Positions 42,530-55,511 are shown, numbered from the stretch's first letter. The stretch is 64,000 nucleotides of DNA from Acanthochlamys bracteata (GCA_019914995.1 CM034127.1:6448001-6512000), one strand, 5' to 3'. Numbers and translations: made by a program. Notes: generated from the letters alone by a model not told the origin.

Positions 42530-43990
42530 AATCAGTCTCTGATATTTTTCTTTATTAGCTGGTATCTGACTAGTCTCAATACGCAACTTTAGACTTTCTT
42601 CAACGCGTGTATCGACTGATTGACACGCAGATATACTGACTTTTCTAACAAGTCTAAGGCACACTTTCGTTGAGACAACAATATTCTGTTCTAAAATCGG
42701 GACACTTTGATTTCAAAACAGTAATTTCAAAAGCCCAAAATTTTTCATCTCAAATTCTCTAAATAAGTAATTTTGCAATGCTTTTCTTTCTTCCGAATCA
42801 TTTTCTGTAACTATCATGTCATCTACTTATACAATAAGTGCAGTGATTTTGCCATAATTTTTTTCAAAAATAAGGTGTGATTTAAATTGCTTTGATGGTA
42901 CCCAAATGCTACTATAGAATTTGTAAATCTTCTAAACTATAATTTTGGAGGTTCTTTCAGTCCATAAAGTATTTTTTAATTTACACACATTCTGCCTATG
43001 AGTTACTGAGGATATACACATATTAGTGAAAAATCCGTATAAAGCTCTTCAGCCAATTCACTTATGTAGAAATATATTTTTTACATCAAATAATTATAAC
43101 GGTCAATCTAAGTTCACGGTTAAATGTAACAAGATTCGAATCGTGTTGATTTTGTCAGTTAGTTTGAAGCATTCAATTGTACCATATATTTTATACTTCA
43201 CAGTATATATCTATTGGCATCCAACTGTGGTCTTTTCTGAAGGGAGATCAATAAGTTCTCAAGTCTCATTCTTTTGTAAGGACTTGATCTTTTCATTTAT
43301 AGGTTCTTTCCATATTAGATCATTTAAAATTTTATACACACTGTTAGAAATAAATACAATAGATAATTGATTTACAAATGATAAATTTAATTCTGATAAC
43401 TGATGGTTAGACACATAATGACTTTTGAGGTATTTACCTTTTACTATAAAGTTTAGGTTCATATGTAGATTTAGGAATATCTCTATATAATGGTATAATA
43501 ATTGTTTTCTGGATGGTTCCGATATTGGATTAAAAATATCCTTAGCAGGCGATTGATTTGGTGTATCTATTGGTTGTAGAGCAAGGGACTCGAAAAAATA
43601 TGAAATCGATGCCAAACTTTTAGTTTTTGAGTGTTCGTTACCATTTCCATCCAAATGCACATCAATCAAATCTTCGTTAATTGGTTCTGATAGAGAGCTG
43701 TCGTCATTATTGTCTACTGTTTGGTTAGCAAACTTAGACAATACACATTTTAAAAAAATATCAGACTCATAATGTAAAATCTGAAGTTCCTTAAAATTCT
43801 CCTTCCTAAAGTTCAGTTATAGAAGAAAAATACATTATATCTTCATTAAATACAATATCCACTGTGATAAATATGCATTGAGTTGGAGAATGATAATACT
43901 TGTACCTCTTTTAATGCACAGTATATCTAAGAACTTTATATCTCAAAGCTCGAAAACTCAACTTGTTATGTTGGTGATGGTGAAAATATT
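42530..43990 (-). pseudogene. Decayed Ty1/copia polyprotein (integrase C-end to reverse transcriptase)
   Basis: Minus-strand translation gives, in order: copia integrase tail (YKVYDL-like region, VFNEDIMYF), the hinge before RT, the start of reverse transcriptase (VGCQ*IYTVKYK, GTIECFKL), LTVNLD*PL*LFDVKNIFLHK, HRQNVCKLKNTLW, and GKITALIV*VDDMIVTEND. In the last, the Tyr of the YVDD active site is a TAA stop (42827-42829). EERKALQNYLFREFEMKNFG and KVCLRLVRKVSISACQSV follow. Numerous stops and frameshifts show it is long dead. The open stretch 43259-43741 (160 codons) is only its least damaged part. Gag and the zinc-finger part are missing. Confidence 0.85.
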
Positions 43991-44062
43991 GAAGCGGATT
44001 CTGAATAGATTTAGATAATAAGTTAGATTTAGTCCACATCTTGAGTCGATCCGGCCCAGTCC

Positions 44063-44075
44063 GCTCTCATACCAT
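44063..44075 (-). other. Primer-binding-site-like motif and LTR end
   Basis: The minus strand reads GTTCGTCACA followed by TGGTATGAGAGC, 11 of 12 bases matching the usual initiator-Met tRNA primer site (TGGTATCAGAGC). A short, roughly 105-base LTR-like segment with ATTTATAAAG lies just upstream (44075 to about 44180). It probably marks the 5' end of the copia remnant, with gag deleted between it and about 43990. Confidence 0.5.
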
Positions 44076-44179
44076 GTGACGAACTTAAAATTCTTCTCAA
44101 AACTAATTGTTAATGAGAAGAGTGAGCCCAAATCTTTATAAATATCATCTTAGGACTATTGATAAACAATATGGGACTA

Positions 44180-44362
44180 AACTATTTTTTAACACAAAAT
44201 TTATTTAAAACTTTAGAAAATATAAAAAAATTCTTCATAATAGGACCTTCTTATTACTTATTTTATTATTTTTTTAAATTAAAATAATAGAGCTTATTTA
44301 TTGAAATAAAATAAAATTATTTTTATTTACAAAAGTTTTTTTTAAAACACTCTCAAATATCC
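44180..44362 (-). repeat. TA-rich MITE-like element, copy 7
   Basis: The family core in reverse (AAATTTATTTAAAACTTTAG, AAAAAAATTCTTCATAATAGGACC, TTATTACTTATTTTATTATTTTTTT). It abuts the LTR-like segment at 44075-44180. Ends are uncertain. Confidence 0.45.
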
Positions 44363-47095
44363 AAAATATACATATATAATAGCATATATTACTTGCATCA
44401 CTTCGACCAATTTGATCATATATATGAAAACTTTCAATGTGATGGAAAATTTTTTATTCTAGTTTCTTTTGAAAATTTTGAGAATCAAATGAAAGTTTGG
44501 AACTATTAAAGTTGATGTACGCCATTTCAATTGCTCAAAAACCAAATTACACTTATTTCTTTTCGTATCTTAATCATCCAATGGATGGGAAGGCCGACAT
44601 AATGAACAATGTAGATGCAAACTAACTTAAAATATGTACGACCTAAAAATCAAATGGAACAAAAATCTAATATGTTTTGATTAAAAATATGTTTAGATTA
44701 AAATGCATAAGTTCAACTCACCAAAAATATTTTAACATATTTCTGTGTACGGGTTTTTTAATCGTTTCTTTTATACATGTCAAATACAAAACAAATTTTA
44801 AAGAAATTTAGTCTTTAAGCAATTTGAAATAGCAAAATTCAATTTCACATATCAGATTTGGAATTGAAATTTAGATTTGTAAAAACAAATTGGGTTGATG
44901 AAAATTTTTTATATTACAAATTTTATGTAAAATTTTAATCTTTTATATTCCAAATTGGTTTAGCAATTCCAAATATTTATTGTGTTTTAATCATTAATCA
45001 GAAGTTTAACAGAGTCAAAGCAATTACACTAGAAAATGCACATTATAAATAATTTGTGGTAGATTCATCGTATTGTCTTAACCATTATTTAAATTATACA
45101 AATCAAAATTTATCCAATTTGGATGTCTCTATTATATGAATTTAGAAACATATATTCTTTTTACATTTAATTTATAACTTTTCGTATGACTACTCAACAC
45201 GCAACCAAAATGGTAAAATTTTGTTTATAATCATTTCAAGGATTATAGATCAATTTGAACGGTGATCTTTCATTTGAATATTGGATTGTCCGAATTGATG
45301 TATAAATAAATAGTTTATATTGAGCGACAAAAAAAATACAATAGGACAGTAAAGACAATGCAGTCAAATAATAGATGCGATCCAGTGACCCGACAGAGAT
45401 GAATGTTTAGACAGTAAAGACAAACGCGATAAGTGGCAAAAGTAGTGCAAGTAAATAGTAGAAGGCGATGAAGGTAACGCGATCGGTAAATTAGACGGGG
45501 AAGAAGACAGTACTGTCGATTGTGAAAAAAATTTTTCTTTTTCGTGACAGTACTGATGAAAAAATTAACTGTGATAAATTGAAAAAAGATGAATTGGATT
45601 GAAAAAATCGATACTTTTTATGATCAAATGACTCCGATACCGTTAAATAATTGATAAAGAAAATGACTATAACATTTGAATATGATAATGATGTTAAAAT
45701 AAATGTACAATGCACAATAATGGGCCAGTCTCATATATTACAAAATATAAAATCTAATAGAAAGAAATCACGAGATGAGTCTTATTTTCTATAGGTTCTT
45801 TCGCCGCATCGTAATAGAAGATCCATTGAAAGGTTTTTATGGAGTAGCAAATGAAATTCATACTCAAACGTCTTAAAGAAGCTATTGTTGTATGGAATGT
45901 GCTGGATATGATTTTGGTCACTTATGACATAATCCAGCGTCCATAGGCAAATAAGAGAGAGAAGCGGCGCAACTATCATTTCAAGCACTTGAATGTGAAG
46001 CGAAAATCTCGACAACCGCGTTAGTTAGTATCAAATGCTTGGGAGCAACTATCATAACAACTTCTCGATCATTTTCTCAGGGCTAGCTGCAGTGGATATA
46101 AAGAGGACTAAATTTCTTGTTGCCACAATTTATTGTAGTGATTAACTGACATCCTCTAGTGCTTTAGCATATTCCCAAATTCAATGGCTGAGCAAAACAG
46201 GTTGAAGAGGCCACAATTTTGTTTGCGTTTGGTTCCTTTTTCGCAAGAAGAAAAATTACGGCAACCAACTAGTACGATGTTTAACCACTATGGTGAACTT
46301 TTAAGTATCCAACAAGTGTTTATCTCCTAGCGAAGTAATGGTAACGTTAGGAAAAATAACAGATAAAAAGCTTCCAACGAAACAGAAAATTGAAGTTCAA
46401 AATTTTCACAAGAAAAAGAAAGTTTGAAGCAAGTGAACAGTGCTTTGTAGTAACTATGTTTTCGATAAAGACAGACATCATGCCTGTGCCGTCATTTTCG
46501 TCTAATGAGGGATCGTGTGGTATTGATGACCATGTCTCTCTGCTAGAAAACTGCAAGCAGGACGTCTCTTGTTTATTGCCAACTCGCTTACATCCATAAT
46601 TTTTTAGGGACTTTGTTGACCTGTTTTTTGGAAATGTTATGGTACATAAGCAGAATAGCTGCAGCAATACAATTTTAGGCCTCTGACATTATTATCATAT
46701 GAATAAGTGAAATTTATATTCGTCACAAGAATGCTAAAGCTAAGAAAGCTATTCTATATATACCTTTAGTAGACGTATTCAATGTTACAATATCTATATA
46801 GTCAAAGGAAGTATGCAGCAGTTGGTATTCATATGCATAAAATACAACTTCTCAGAACAACTTTTCGACTTACTAATTAAACACCTTGCCATTTTAACTC
46901 AAGTGTCTTTTACTACGTTTTCTGCATTCTTACACTGATTCAAATGTTCATATTGCACTCGTATGTACTTTCCCTTCAATATTTTCAATTGTAAGAACAA
47001 GCACAACTGTTAACAGTAATCAATAAAACGGGCAGATAAAGTGCGGGTTGCTCTGGTGACAGGTGCAAGAAGTAATAACTGCTAGAATATATTTA
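44363..47095. other. Gene-free spacer
   Basis: AT-rich to about 45300, then slightly less so. Several 60-106 codon ORFs occur on both strands (for example 45782-46015 and 46347-46667 minus), but none has a recognisable domain or splice context. Nothing could be supported. Confidence 0.35.
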
Positions 47096-47230
47096 AGCTT
47101 GCAGAGGTTCCTTCTGTTTCACAGGGGACAGGGATTCAATAGCCGAAAAATCAGATTGCTGACGTATATTTTTCCTAACCAGCGTACTTCTGCTAATTGA
47201 TTGCTGCACCTTCCTCATAGTTTTCTGTAG
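47096..47230 (-). other. Possible terminal coding exon of an unrecognised gene
   Basis: After an acceptor-like TTTTTCGATTTAG, the minus strand is open from 47230 to TAA at 47096. It encodes LQKTMRKVQQSISRSTLVRK followed by a polar tail ending SPVKQKEPLQA. Base composition and codon choice look more coding than the surroundings. No upstream exon could be joined with confidence, so it may be a relic of a broken gene. Confidence 0.25.
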
Positions 47231-48703
47231 CTAAATCGAAAAACTAAAACACATACTTGTGATACTAGCAATAGCACTACGGCACTCCAGTTTGCTCAAA
47301 CTATTGGTCTTCTAGATACCAGTAAATCAAAGAATCAGTAAAACTAAGAAAACAAATAAAAACAGACGCATGAATTAAAAATTAAAATTAACTGGAATAA
47401 GGTAGTTCAGGAACAACTGCAACAAATATATGCTGCTAACCTCAAGTGAATGGATAAATGCGCAAGAAGTCATAAGAACATGCAATACAAGTAACAATCT
47501 CAATGCCGTCAAATTTGAAAAGTAACTGCAGTAACTTTTGCTAGAACAACAAGCTAGATAAGGAATAGGTAAATAAGCAAGTGTTTCAATGAGGAATTAA
47601 ATGATTTCGATGAACTCTATGGTGGAAAGGGTAGTGTAACATTAAGAGGGAGAGGTGGTTCTGAGTTGGATTCAGCTACTCCCTTTAAGCACAAACCCCA
47701 CATATTTACAGCTCTCACATGGACCAGCACAACTCTTAAACCTACTTCCCTATACTGATTCATAAATGTAAGGCAAACGATAATAGCGACCTTAACATTT
47801 ACCTTTACTTTTGTCGTTAGAGAGAAAGTCTTTCGTCTTGTATCTAAATACGTAAAACCTGTATTCAAAGTAAAAGGCAATGAAATTTGATCATACCTGA
47901 TTTATCAGAGCAATCCTTCTAGTCGTGATGACAAGTGACTCCATCTATTGGATAAACATTTATTTTCTTTAATTGTTTGCATATCATTATAATATCTGAG
48001 TAATATGTTTTATTCTTTCAGAACTATACTCATAAAATACAACTTGATAATAAGCCTGTTACCTAATCTGTCGGAGCACTTTGCTAAAGCACTTTCAAAT
48101 AAATGCAGGAGACTAATGTCTTTTTCAAACTAGAAGTTTAAACGGTGTCCTTTTTGTTATATCTAACAACGACTACCTAAAGCATGCAGCTTCTTAACAT
48201 CAGACACATTTGTAACTAAGAGGTGATAGAGATGTAAACTTGGCTACGTGTCAGCAGAGATTTAGGTTTCAAACACAATAATCTTGTTAGACCCATGATA
48301 CTGATACTTGTTTACGCATATTAATTCCTGAGAAAGAAATCTAATCTAAATTAGATTATGCGAATTGATTTTATACAGAATGCTACTAGCTACTGTTGAT
48401 CTAGATCTAAGGGTCTCATAACTATGTGAACAACTTTCCAACTACCTTGAAATAACCTCCAAGATCGATATCAACAGTGTTTGCATGTCTATTTAGTAGC
48501 ATTTCTTTAATTGTGGTCCTTTCTAATATCCTTCTAGTGGCTTTAATTGGCGGAAGCTGGATGTGAATTATATATAACTACGAAATAGAACCTTATATAA
48601 GACCATTTCCCTTCACATAACACGGATCAAAATCCATACTAAAGTCACTGAACTACGACCTTCTGCTACTGCAGCTTCATCCTTTTCCATCTAAAAAATA
48701 ATC
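47231..48703. other. Spacer and promoter region of the LTL1-type gene
   Basis: No gene was recognised. The last 150 bases contain TATATATAAC and TATATAAG strings (about 48569-48600) that could be the TATA region for the gene starting at 48704, with a CT/CA-rich leader after it. Confidence 0.4.
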
Positions 48704-51345
48704 ATGAATGCTTTCAAGGCTCATGTTCTGTGTTTCATTGGCATTGCAGTCCTAGGAATGCTAGCAGCAAAGTGTGAAGCCCGCGCTTTCTTTGTCTTTG
48801 GGGACTCATTGGTGGACAATGGCAACAACAACTACTTGGCCACCACTGCCAGGGCTGACCACTTCCCTTACGGAATTGATTCCCCTGATCATCGTGCAAG
48901 CGGAAGGTTCTCTAATGGGCTTAACTTTCCTGACATTATCAGTTAGGTGTTTCTGCTTTCTGGATTCAACTGTTTGCGTATACCTTTTACTCGAGTAGCA
49001 AGTCATGCAAACCAATTTAGCATCAACTTCTATGTGACTAGGATGTGATTAATTATGATTCTAATTTTGCTTTCAGGTGAGCACATAGGATCTGAACCCA
49101 CATTGCCGTACCTGAGTCCTGAGCTTCGAGGCGAAAGACTACTTGTAGGTGCTAACTTTGCATCAGCTGGTATTGGAATTCTAAATGACACTGGAATCCA
49201 ATTTGTAAGTACTGACACACAAACTAGGACTTCTCGTTCCAGCTTAGAAGCTTTGACTGAAACTGTTGTTGCATTGCAGTTGAACATAATCCGGATCCCA
49301 AGGCAACTAGAGTATTTCCAGCAGTATAAGCAGAGGCTGGCCTCGCTGATTGGTCCTGCGGCTGCACAGCAACTTGTGAGCAATGCTCTATTTCTAATCA
49401 CTCTTGGAGGCAACGACTTCGTCAACAACTACTACTTGGTTCCCTTTTCGGTTAGATCACGGGAATTCTCCTTGCCTGACTATGTTCGCTTTATCATCTC
49501 TGAATACAGGAACATTCTCACGGTAAATGACTCCATTAAATTCCCACCCTTTTAAAACCTTTGAAGGCCTCTGAAATTTCGTAAACCAGCTATTCATATG
49601 CATCGAAGAATCGTGTCTGCATAGATTTTAAGTTAATTTTTGGAGAACGCAAAACTTTTTTATAATTAACTGTCCTTGATACTAACGAGCTATTAAGCAG
49701 TTTGCTACTATTAATGACAATGATTTGCAAAAAAAATAATAACTTCATTGGCAACAAAAGAACTACAGGGATGGCTCTATTTAGAAAATACATAGAGTGA
49801 TTTACGTAGCAATCCTCATTATTCTGGTAAGGTTCAACATTAGCTTTTTAGCATTTTCTTGATATAACCTAAACTTTACTGAAACACTCGACCTTACGAA
49901 GTTGAACATCTTCCATGACATGAAGTACGTTTACTATTGGTGAGAATATTTTCTGTTTTCTTAATTTAGATCCCAAAAATTATCCCTAGCCTCGACAAAT
50001 TAGATGCAAAATGGGCACTCAAGACTAGAACAGAGAGAAACTCCAGGCAAAGAAGTGAGCTCTATTTTGGTTATTCAGAATCTTTGCAAGGGCTTTCCGA
50101 CAGATCTTAGAACATACCTCTGAAAGTATGTCTAGCAATATATACCTGTATAACTTTTACTTCCAAGACTTAGGTGGTCTCCTCTTAAAGGTATACAAAA
50201 AATGCTATAATGTATATTTAATATGGTAGGTATATCGATCGATGAGTTACTATGCTTTCTCCAAATTTTAACATTCAACATGGGTTCGGTTCCAATAGTT
50301 CACTTGACAGTTTACAACTTCTATATGGAGATTTAATGCAAGTTTTTATCAAATTAGATTCGACGTAGCTTACTATTCCCTACATACACTAAAGTGTATG
50401 GGGTCACATCTGGAAGCGTGTCTTAGGTGCTTCTTGCAAATGCACTCCCTCGACAGAGTCTAAAAAAAAAAATTTTTGGCCTCTATAATCTTTTTTAGAT
50501 TTACTGTATAAATAAATTGAACATTATATTATCATTATATGTATAATAATTATTATTTTAAGCTAAAAAAATAAACTTGTTTTTCGTAAGTCAAAAGAAA
50601 TCTCCTCTTTAGAAAAGCATATTATTTTTAAGCAGCCCTAAACACCACTCTGTTTCATTCTTTTGAATGCCAGCATCCCTACAACCGTTGTGTGGCACAA
50701 TCATTCAATTCTTGAAGTGACCTCTTGGGAAATTTGAACGCCCAAGGTTAAACTCATGATCTAAAGACCATAAATGTTATTGCAGAGGCTTTATGAACTA
50801 GGTGCCCGACGCGTTATGGTTACCGGAACTGGTGCTCTAGGATGTGTTCCAGCTGAGCTAGCTGTGAGGAGCCGCAACGGACAGTGTGATCCTGAACTCC
50901 AACGCGCTGCCAACCTCTACAACCCTCAGTTGACCCAGATGCTGCAGCAAATGAACAGTGAAATTGGCTCTGATGTCTTCGTCTCTGCAAATGCTTATAC
51001 TATGCACATGGACTACATCAGCAACCCTCAAGCCCACGGTACATTTATTGATCATTTCATAAGGAAAAACTGATCTTCTTACACTTGCTAACTCTAGAGT
51101 GAAATTTTGCAGGGTTTGTCACATCTAAGGTCGCTTGCTGCGGGCAGGGTCCATACAATGGAATTGGTCTCTGCACACCTGCATCAAACCTTTGCCCGGA
51201 CAGAACCCTCTACGCATTTTGGGACCCATTCCATCCTACTGAGAAGGCTAACAGAATCATCGTGAACCAGATGATGAACGGTTCACCCGACTTGATGAAT
51301 CCTATGAACTTGAGTACTATTTTGGCCTTGGACGCCAGAACCTAG
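48704..51345 (+). CDS. LTL1: GDSL esterase/lipase, LTL1 type
   Basis: A complete 364-residue GDSL hydrolase very close to Arabidopsis LTL1 (Li-tolerant lipase 1) and its relatives, secreted enzymes linked to cuticle formation and salt tolerance. Exons: 48704-48941, 49077-49204, 49280-49522, 50786-51038 and 51113-51345 (TAG); all introns GT-AG, frame continuous. Residues 1-27 form a signal peptide. Catalytic residues are Ser35 in [13 protein letters not shown], the oxyanion region [19 protein letters not shown], Asn167 in [11 protein letters not shown], and Asp325/His328 in [30 protein letters not shown] and [14 protein letters not shown] are conserved blocks. The third intron (49523-50785) is large and holds an AT-rich repeat. 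It is not in the same GDSL subgroup as the gene at 32022-33696. Exact orthology to LTL1 is inferred. Confidence 0.94.
50445..50645 (-). repeat. TA-rich MITE-like relic in an LTL1 intron
   Basis: About 200 bases resembling the family core in reverse (CTTTTTTAGATTTACTGTATAAATAAATT, TAATTATTATTTTAAGCTAAAAAAATAAACTTG). It ends near AAGCAGCCCTAAACA. It lies wholly inside the 1263-base third intron. Confidence 0.35.
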
Positions 51346-52134
51346 ATTGCTAAGAAAGTAAAAATCCTCTTCTCCAGCTCTGCCTAATATTATTTATTAT
51401 GTCTCCATACTAGGGTGTTGCCAATGGCGCTACTATTAATCTACGTAGTTACGATATCATATATTGTGTTAAAGGTACGGTGGGAGGTCGTGATTTTGGT
51501 TTTATGTATTTCTGTTATGATGGATATTTATTGATCTTGGAGTTTTAGTTACTAATGAGTGTGTCTACCTTGTCTTGAGGGCATCACTTCAGCCAGCTTA
51601 GTGATATCCTAAATGATCCTGATGTAAGCAATATAATAACTCGATTCTTTTGCAAGTAAATCAGTATAATTCTTTCATGTTTTTGTTCTTCAACAAATAG
51701 TTTTCTTTTACTGTCTAAACAAGAGAATTCAACTAAGATGATTCTTTTATTGGAATCTAGCAAAAGAAACAACTAGAACACCGTGGTCTTACGGAAAAAT
51801 GCATAAGTCAGCAACTGCTCTTTAAGTTCGTACTAACAGCATGAACACCGTAGACGAAACAACATAATTAAAGGCTGAATCATAATAAATTTATTGTGCA
51901 GTTATTCAATATAATTTTACAACAATCACATGTATTCTTCTCATTCAAATACAAACTACTGTCAACAGTCTGAAGCAATGAACGGAGGACACCCACCAAC
52001 TTCCCGCTATTAAATAAGGTAATGTTCAATGTTCAAAAGAATAAGCAACATATAAACATAAGAACCAATTGAAAACCATTGACAAGCACCGCAGCAGCAA
52101 TAGAGGAAATAGAAAGATGAATTGTAGAACAATG
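51346..52134. other. LTL1 3' UTR and spacer
   Basis: The first roughly 250 bases are probably the 3' UTR. No gene was recognised in the rest. Confidence 0.4.
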
Positions 52135-52308
52135 TTAATAAAGATCATCCCAGAATGGTAGTAACCAGCAACTTATACGTTCGTCAGTGAGGAGAAAATA
52201 GAAGTAGGATATCAAACCAAGAACAAAAATAACACAGAAGAGCTTCAGCTGGAACACCATCAAGCAATACATGATCATAACACCAAAGAAGATGAAGAAA
52301 GTGTCCAT
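52135..52308 (-). CDS. Small hydrophobic protein, 57 aa (QLK-repeat family)
   Basis: An open frame of 57 residues starting MDTFFIFFGVMIM and ending PFWDDLY (TAA at 52135-52137). It has two strongly hydrophobic segments (about residues 4-19 and 22-41) separated by FQLK, then a short polar tail. I do not recognise a named family. What supports it is similarity to the 94-residue protein at 56809-57093. Both start MD.F, share an L[LM]V[LF]QLK motif at the same distance from the start, and continue V.FV.GL...[FY].Y. Conservation at protein level between two loci about 4.6 kb apart on the same strand suggests tandem paralogues under selection. A small membrane protein is the likely reading; function unknown. 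Confidence 0.5.
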   Translation of the reverse strand: MDTFFIFFGVMIMYCLMVFQLKLFCVIFVLGLISYFYFLLTDERISCWLLPFWDDLY

Positions 52309-53989
52309 ATATAATTTTCTATTATATATGCTATGTAATAAAGTAAAATACCAACAAAAGACAACACAGAGCTCCTCCTACTCCTTCCCTCTTACTGCTT
52401 CTTCTTCTTCCTATCTGCTGTTGTTGCTTCTGCTTATTCTCTGCAAAACCCCTCAAGAAATGTTTACAGAGACAGCGACAGTAACGTCGATAGATTCTTT
52501 TTTCTTTTTCTTTTCTTCGCAATTTCTTAACGAGAGGAAATTGAGGAAACCAGTGGAGTTTCCTTTTGTTGTTGATCTTTGGAAGAATGAACTCTTTTGT
52601 TCTTTTTTAAATGTTGTTAAAGAATGAGCGCGGAGACGTGTGAAGTCGGTTCTAGATTTTTGGCGTCAAAGAATAACACATTTTCCGCGACATCTCTCTG
52701 ACTATCTCTAGTCGGCTTATAGGAAGGGAAGGAAGAGTATCTGGATTCTCCAGAAGAGTGACCATCTGACTCTTCTTAGTGAAGGAAAAACCCAAAAGTA
52801 GTTCTCATAGAAAAAATATTCTTACAGAAAAGTAGATAAAAAATCGCTTGCAAATTTGCAACGTCATGCCTAAAGAATCTAATTTATTCAATAACGACCT
52901 TCATAATTTTTATTGACAGACCTTCATCGTTATTAATTGCAAAGTATGTCCCTCCCACTCGTCTAATAAATCATTACTTTTGCCCTAACTAGGTAATTTT
53001 GATGCACTGTGAAGGGAGACATAATGGAGCTACCAAAATCATTCTTGAAGGTAAATTGTGTAGCTATCTCAAATCAACACTGTCTGTATATTAGTAAAAG
53101 ATGCACAATTCTGTAGAAAAATAAATTCTTGATGCAAATTATTGAAAATTTATTATCAAAAAATAAATTATTAAATTAAATTATTGTAAATAGTCTATCG
53201 GAATGATTTAGTTTATATTTTTATAAAAATTAATTAAAAATAATTTTTTATTTTTTGTAGCTAAAAATAAATTAGAAGTAATTTTTAGTTAAAAAGATGA
53301 CTTACAAAAACCGAAGGGACGCTTGCTGCATGCAGCATTGCAGCCTTTGCTACCGAAGACAAATGATCCTTATATTCTCTATCTACGTCATTTGGTCCGA
53401 TTATAGGTTATTACATTACACTAACTCAGACCGTCTATGTAGTGCTTTTTGAAGGTTGATATGATTCGAAGGAATGAAAAAGTCACTGTTCATTCATTCT
53501 TTGTCAATATAATCAATATTATATAGCAGTAAATTTGATCATGCTAGCTAGTTCTCTTTAAGGAGTATTTACTTAAACTTCAACATTCAAAAATAAATTT
53601 TTCAAAAATAAATTTGTGAAAATAAATTTAAAAAGTTATCCAAAAAATAAATAAAAAATTTTGAAACCACTTGCGGAGGATCTTGTTAGGTAAACCTATA
53701 CAATCAACTAAAGAAGAATGAGATGAATTGAATTGATGCTAAAAAAATATCGGTTATCAAAATTTTATAGGTAATATAGTAATGTAGTTGATTATATTTA
53801 TGCAATTTTCTGCAAGGAAAAATGTCTATTTTGATGCGAGTTTAAAACACACTGTTGATAACTAACATTCACACAAAAAGCACGTAAGGATATTGATTCC
53901 ACAAACTTCTTTGTCTATATTTAAGCCACTCTTCTCAAAAATAAAAATTACTTTTCAGTTGAGATCTAGTTCGTATACCTTCATTTATC
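52309..53989. other. Spacer between the two QLK-repeat genes, left part
   Basis: It includes the presumed promoter of the 57-residue gene (AT-rich 52309-52350) and a CTTCTTCTTC-rich stretch at about 52398-52440. The 118-codon plus-strand ORF there overlaps the small gene in antisense and looks fortuitous. The area 53560-53690 is AT-rich repeat debris. Confidence 0.35.
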
Positions 53990-55140
53990 TCATTTATTAT
54001 ATTTTTCTGTGAATGACTAGATTTGTGTTTGAAAGGTTTAAGAATTGGTTTATTAGTTTCTATATAATTTGGCAGGATTTTTTGAGACTTGTTCGTTTTC
54101 AGTTATCAATTCAGTTGGCTGTTCGTCAACTGTCTGCTTTTCTGGAGTTTGTGTTTCAGTTGTTGAGAATAATTCTTTTTCTTTCAAACCTGCATCTAAA
54201 TTTGTATCATTTCTTAGCCCATTGTTAGTTTCATTGAATATAATATGCATAGACTCTTCAACAGTCATAGTTTTTTTATTAAATATTCTATATGCCTTTG
54301 AAGTAGAAAAATAATTAAGAAAAATACCTTCATCGTTCTTGACGTTGAACTTTCCAAGATTGTCTTTGTCATTGTTTAAGATAAAGCATTTACAACCAAA
54401 AATTCTTAAATAAGCAATATTGGGTGGCCTTCTCTTCAGAAGTTTGTATAGAGTTTTCTTAAGTAGAGACCTAACGAGTGCTGTATTAATTGTATGATAT
54501 GATGTGTTTACTTCCTCAGTTCAGAAATATTTAGGCAAATTTTGTTCTAATAATATAGTTATAGCCATTTCCACAAGCACTTTATTTTTTCTTTTCAACG
54601 ACACCATTTTGTTGGGGAGTTCTAGATCAGAAGTTATAAATTATACCATTTGTATCACAAAATTTATCAAAATAAAAATTCTGAAATTTTTTACCATAAT
54701 CACTCCTAATAGAGCATATGTTAAGATCAAGTTCTTTTTGTACGCTTTAAAGAAGCAAGCAAATGATTTTAATGCATCATTTTTATAAGTTAGAAAGAAA
54801 GCTCAGCAGAAATATGAATAGTCATCTACAATCACCAGACAATAATACTTACCTTTCAAATTTGCAGTTCTAGATGATCCAAATAACTCCATGTGCAATA
54901 GTTATAATGGTCTATTAGTTGTTACTATTTGTTTAGATTTGAATGAAGATTTTATTTGTTTTTCTTTTATGCATGCATCACACAGATTATCTAGGCTGTA
55001 CCAGCCTTCAGACAGTCCTTTGACTAATCGTAACTTGGACAGTTTTGATAATATTTTGATATGCAGTATTCCAAACGTCTGTGCCAGAACCAGCTACTTT
55101 TCTATTGACTAGCAACTAAATACATTTTATGGTTAGAAAA
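53990..55140 (-). pseudogene. Decayed Ty1/copia integrase region
   Basis: Minus-strand translation shows, in order: the GAG-pre-integrase tail (GLSEGWYSLDNLCDACIKEK), HMELFGSSRTANLKGKYYCL, VIVDDYSYFC, YKNDALKSFACFFKAYK, then SRTPQQNGVVE, MAITILLEQNLPKYF, and FGCKCFILNNDKDNLGKFNV. It ends in SKAYRIFNKKTMTVEESMHI. This is the Tnt1-like integrase core. Several in-frame stops and frameshifts are present (a TGA just before SRTPQQNG). RT, RNase H and LTRs are not seen nearby. This fragment and the one at 42530-43990 overlap little in domain content, so they need not be the same element. Confidence 0.85.
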
Positions 55141-55511
55141 ATCATCAATTTAGAGAACATACATATTACCTTCTTTTTTTTCATTCAATACTTTCTTCCA
55201 AATGATAAGTCTATAATGAAGCAGCAGTTGTCAAAGTTTACTTTGTAACTATTGTCACAAAGTTGACGTATACTTATCAAATTATGTTTTTAGCTCTTTG
55301 ACATGCAAAACATTAAAATAACTTAGATTTTATAATCCATTAGTTTAAAATTTTAAATTTAGATTGAATTTCTAATATATATACAGAGCCCTCAAATGTC
55401 TTATTTCTATTTCAATTAACTATTTCGTTATGGTATCTTCCCAAAAATCACATCTTATTAAAATAATAGTGGTTATTTTAATATGACAATGAAGAAGACT
55501 TCTATATTAAT

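Noticed and set aside
43026..43370. 114-codon plus-strand ORF
   Set aside because: Antisense to the decayed copia reverse transcriptase region.
49030..49428. 132-codon minus-strand ORF
   Set aside because: Antisense to LTL1-type exons 2 and 3.
52271..52627. 118-codon plus-strand ORF
   Set aside because: Biased low-complexity Ser/Leu/Phe content, no family, and it overlaps the start of the better supported 57-residue frame.
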